From Symbiodinium natans (lineage: Eukaryota > Sar > Dinophyceae > Suessiales > Symbiodiniaceae), in the NCBI GenBank assembly GCA_905221605.1, contig CAJNDS010002091.1, forward strand, positions 762,501-824,500: DNA of 62,000 nucleotides. Direction: 5' to 3'. Shown here one piece after another: positions 59,171 through 62,000 of the stretch. Below the pieces are notes generated by a model that was not told the origin of the DNA, made no database searches, and saw only the letters and a list, made by a program, of their open reading frames with translations. Made by a program: the position numbers and the translations under genes. Within the stretch, counting starts at the first letter, position 1; the number at the start of each line of letters is the position of its first letter.

Positions 59171-59391
59171 TTTCGTCCAATCTGACCCCAACGTTCGTGA
59201 CTTTTCGGTCAATCTGACCCAAATGTTCGTGACTTTTCGGTCAATTTGACCCCAATGTTCGTGACTTTTCGGCCAGGGGACCCCAATGTTCGTGACTTTT
59301 CGGCCTGGCCGAAAAAGTCACGAACATTAGGGTCAGATTGGCCGAAAAGTCACGAACATTGGGGGGCAGCTTGGCCGAAAAGTCCGGAAGG
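59171..59391. repeat. Iterated 32-bp repeats forming a large palindrome
   Basis: Four direct copies of a unit containing ATGTTCGTGACTTTTCGG are followed by inverted copies containing CCGAAAAGTCACGAACATT, meeting at the near-palindrome CGGCCTGGCCG (59301-59311). Units are nearly identical. No open frame or heptamer array is present. Confidence 0.85.
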
Positions 59392-59739
59392 TTAAAGACA
59401 AAAAAAAATATATATATATATATATATATGATAGAGAGGGTTTAGGGTTTAGGGTTAGGGTTTAGGGTTTCGGGTTTCGGGTTTCGGGTTTCGGGTTTCG
59501 GGTTTAGGGTTTAGGGTTTAGGGTTTAGGGCCTAGGGTTTAGGACAACCACCCAACCCTCCTTTCTGTGGCTCGGGTGGGTCAGGTTTGGGGTTCAAAAG
59601 GGTTCAGGGTTTAGGGTTTAGGGTTTCTAGTTTCTAGGGCTTAGGGTTTAGGGTTTAGGGTTTAGGGTTTCTAGGGTTTAGGGTCTAGGGGCTCAGAGGA
59701 TTGGTGCCCTCGTACCTGAAGCTTCATCATGGGGCCAGG

Positions 59740-59797
59740 GGGTGTCCCTACTACACCCCCCTCCGTACTACTCCCCCCGAAGTTCCAGGGGAAACCC
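59740..59797. mobile_element. Short family G copy with internal deletion
   Basis: Left end GGGTGTCCCTACTACACCCC and right end GGGGAAACCC are only a few tens of bases apart, so most of the interior is missing. Confidence 0.6.
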
Positions 59798-60753
59798 ATG
59801 ATTTCAAGAGACCACCGTGAGAGCCGAAGACCACAAAGAGCGCTGATATCCTGAGATCCTGTACTACGCCACCCTGCCTTACATACCCCCAAGCCAACGC
59901 AAGACCCGACAAAACGTTTAGGGCTTAGAGTCATATGAATAAAACCCCGCAAAAAAGTATGGGGCTCAGGGTCACATGAGAATCTTACTATAGTCATGCA
60001 GCGAAATCCGGGGTAGGGTTTTGGGGCGCCCTCCGCCTAGGGAGTATCAAGTGTTCGGGCGGGGACAGCAGGTTCCCTGAAACCTCTAAAGTCCCGAAAG
60101 CCCCAACAGTTTTCGGGTTTAGGGGTTTAGGGCTAAACCCTAAACCCTAAACCCTGAACCCTAGACCCTAAACCAGGGTTGCAGGCCTTGCATCCAGACA
60201 GGACCCCTTCAACAACCTGCCATAGATAGGCCCTAGACCTGAACAACCTAAACCCTAAACCCTAAACCCTAAACCCTAAGCCCTAAACCCTAAACCCTGA
60301 ACCCTGAACCCTGAACCCTAAACCCTAACCCTAAACCCTAACCCTAAACCCACCCTAACTGTAGCCGCAAAGTAGAACTCCAACCCCCCCCCCCCCCCAA
60401 GGATGGATTTCCAGGCCGCCCTGCTTGTTCCCCAAAACGCACCTCAAAAGCCTAATGAACCCCTAAACCCTGAAACCCTAAACCCTAAACGGCCCTAAAC
60501 CCTAGACCCTAAATCCCGAAACCGTAAACCCCTCAACCCCCAAACCCTGAACTCTCAGTCTCGGAACCTAAACCCGAAACTCGAAACCGTAAACCCCTCA
60601 ACCCCCAAACCTTTAAACTCTCAGTCTCGGGTCCTGGAGCTCTCCAGCTTCCGGCGACATGACCTTCCGCGCATTTCGGGGCTTCGGGGGTTTAGGGGGT
60701 GTAGGGTTTAGGGTGTAGGGTGTAGGGTTTCGGGTTTAGGCGCCAGGGTACCC

Positions 60754-61150
60754 CTAGGGGCCGAACTGCGGATAGCCACCAATGTACGACAAGATGGCGC
60801 GTTCGGCACGCCAGCGCTTGCCAACCTTAAGTTGTGGGCGCTTAAGGCCCAATGGGATGGAATGAATGAGCTTGCTTTGCTTCAGCACGGGTCTTCATCC
60901 CAGTGAGGCGACCATGTAAAACACGAACCGAGTAGAACGATCCACCAGGAAAGGCTGCCCCGAAAGGAGCGTAAGAGCCGCTCCAGCTTGTCCCGCGCAG
61001 AGAGGTGGGCACCGGAGAGACCCGACGAAGAAAGAAGCTGCGCAAAAGCAAAAACAAAAACTCCACATGCTGCATATGAACCGTCCAAATCCGAAATCCA
61101 CAAACAGAAACCGCAAATCCACAACATCGTACTTCCAACCCAGCTTTTAC
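60754..61150 (-). CDS. Last coding part of an unknown gene, with a frame change
   Basis: The 3' part reads LKRPQLKVGKRWRAERAILS and YIGGYPQFGP, ending in TAG at 60756-60754. Upstream to about 61010 two frames are open, one reading AHLSARDKLERLLRSFRGSL. A short phase change near 60880-60900 means either an unrecognised splice or a frameshift. Confidence 0.42.
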
Positions 61151-61213
61151 CCCTTTTAGTAAACATACGAGCCTGATATGTGGGTGAATCTGTACCATGA
61201 ACCTCCAAGTAGA

Positions 61214-61417
61214 CTCTTAGGGAAATTGCATGGGCCCTCAATGTGGACTCTTAAAGGGGGACAGCTTATATACTCCTAAACCCTAAACCCAAAACCCTAA
61301 ACTCTAAACCCTAAACCCTGAACCCTAAACCAAAACCCTAGACAACCCAAGGGCCCACGCATCAGAACCCTTAAAAAAAGGAAAGGGACCACATTAAGGG
61401 ATCATGTCACTACCCTG
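61214..61417. mobile_element. Family I element carrying a degenerate array
   Basis: Left end CTTAGGGAAATTGCATGGGC and right end GATCATGTCACTACCC are diverged family I ends. A degenerate CCCTAAA stretch (61277-61338) lies in the interior. Confidence 0.6.
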
Positions 61418-62000
61418 CGCAACCCTCAACCCCGAAACCCTAAACCCTAAGCCCTAAACCCTAAACCCTAAACCCTAAGCCCTAAGCCCCGTAAGATAGA
61501 CCGCAAAAACGCCAGCTCAAGAGACTCTTGTTATCTCGATCTCCTGCTGAGGTGTCGAGTTTCGGGGATTGCGGCTTTGGGCAGCCCTAGGATTCACAAA
61601 CGGGCCCTAAACCCTCAACTCCTAAATCCTGAAACCCCTCATCCCCAAAATCCCCAAACCCTAAATCTCGAAACCCTAAACCGCATCCTGCACCCAAAGC
61701 CTTGAGGGGCACAAGGAAGGGAGCCCTAGAAGGGGCCCTGAATCTGAATCCCCTACATAACCCCCATCACCCCCAAACAGACCCCTAGGGTCCGTTAGAA
61801 GTATCCCTTGAACTTGAGGACGGCTGGTGCTGAAATGTTTCAAACTCGGGATTTTGAGTCTTGACAAGCCCCATAAGCCCTACACATCCTTAAAGGGTTT
61901 AGGGTTTAGGGTTTGGGGTTTAGGGCCTGAATAAGCCTAAACTCCAAACCCCAAACCCCAAACCCCAAACCCCAACCCCAAACCCCAAACCCCAAAACCC

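Noticed and set aside
1-62000. Chromosome end or telomere
   Set aside because: Arrays occur throughout in both orientations, interrupted by exons and unique DNA, and the window edges are not pure repeat.
1-62000. Spliced-leader RNA gene or relic of the dinoflagellate spliced leader
   Set aside because: I looked for TTTTGGCTCAAG and its reverse complement and saw no convincing copy, so the retrocopy idea for 18-24 kb has no direct support.
1-62000. Land-plant origin suggested by TTTAGGG
   Set aside because: GC and GA donors with AG-G acceptors, TIR introns and GC-rich short exons do not fit plant genes.

Overview
The window looks like nuclear DNA of a dinoflagellate or a close relative (inference). 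The evidence is in the splice signals. Where I can rebuild spliced genes, introns start with GT, GC or GA and end in AG followed by G. Coding exons lie almost entirely on the minus strand. Interstitial TTTAGGG-type heptamer arrays, the telomere motif of dinoflagellates, plants and several algae, occur every few hundred bases in both orientations. Nothing bacterial, organellar or CRISPR-like was seen, and no spliced-leader, tRNA or rRNA gene was recognised.

Layout. From 1 to about 17 kb, short coding exons (40 to 140 bp, minus strand) are separated by introns made of TTTAGGG/CCCTAAA arrays and short terminal-inverted-repeat (TIR) elements. The clearest gene is a complete eight-exon ankyrin-repeat gene at 8419-10389 (214 codons plus stop, all phases matching). 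From about 17.9 to 23.7 kb there are almost no arrays. Instead there is a long run of minus-strand coding-like frames broken by frameshifts and stops, read here as a decayed coding relic. From 24.0 to 62 kb the array, element and exon mosaic resumes. It includes a second well-supported gene at 24793-27913 (seven exons, 5' end open) and many single exons whose full gene models I could not assemble.

How the parts fit. The repeats are not just filler between genes: six of the seven ankyrin introns contain heptamer arrays. At least three unrelated TIR families (called A, G and H here) act as introns in that one gene. In several cases a 3-bp duplication of exon sequence provides the 5' splice site and the element's own end provides the AG. 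This is the signature of introners, intron-generating DNA elements. In family I, one copy has an array inside where sister copies have none. The main message is a genome region in which mobile introns and telomere-like arrays have spread together through genes.

Limits. Most exons are short and GC-rich, so several frames are often open. Only chains with matching phase are given high confidence. No protein other than the ankyrin protein could be named.
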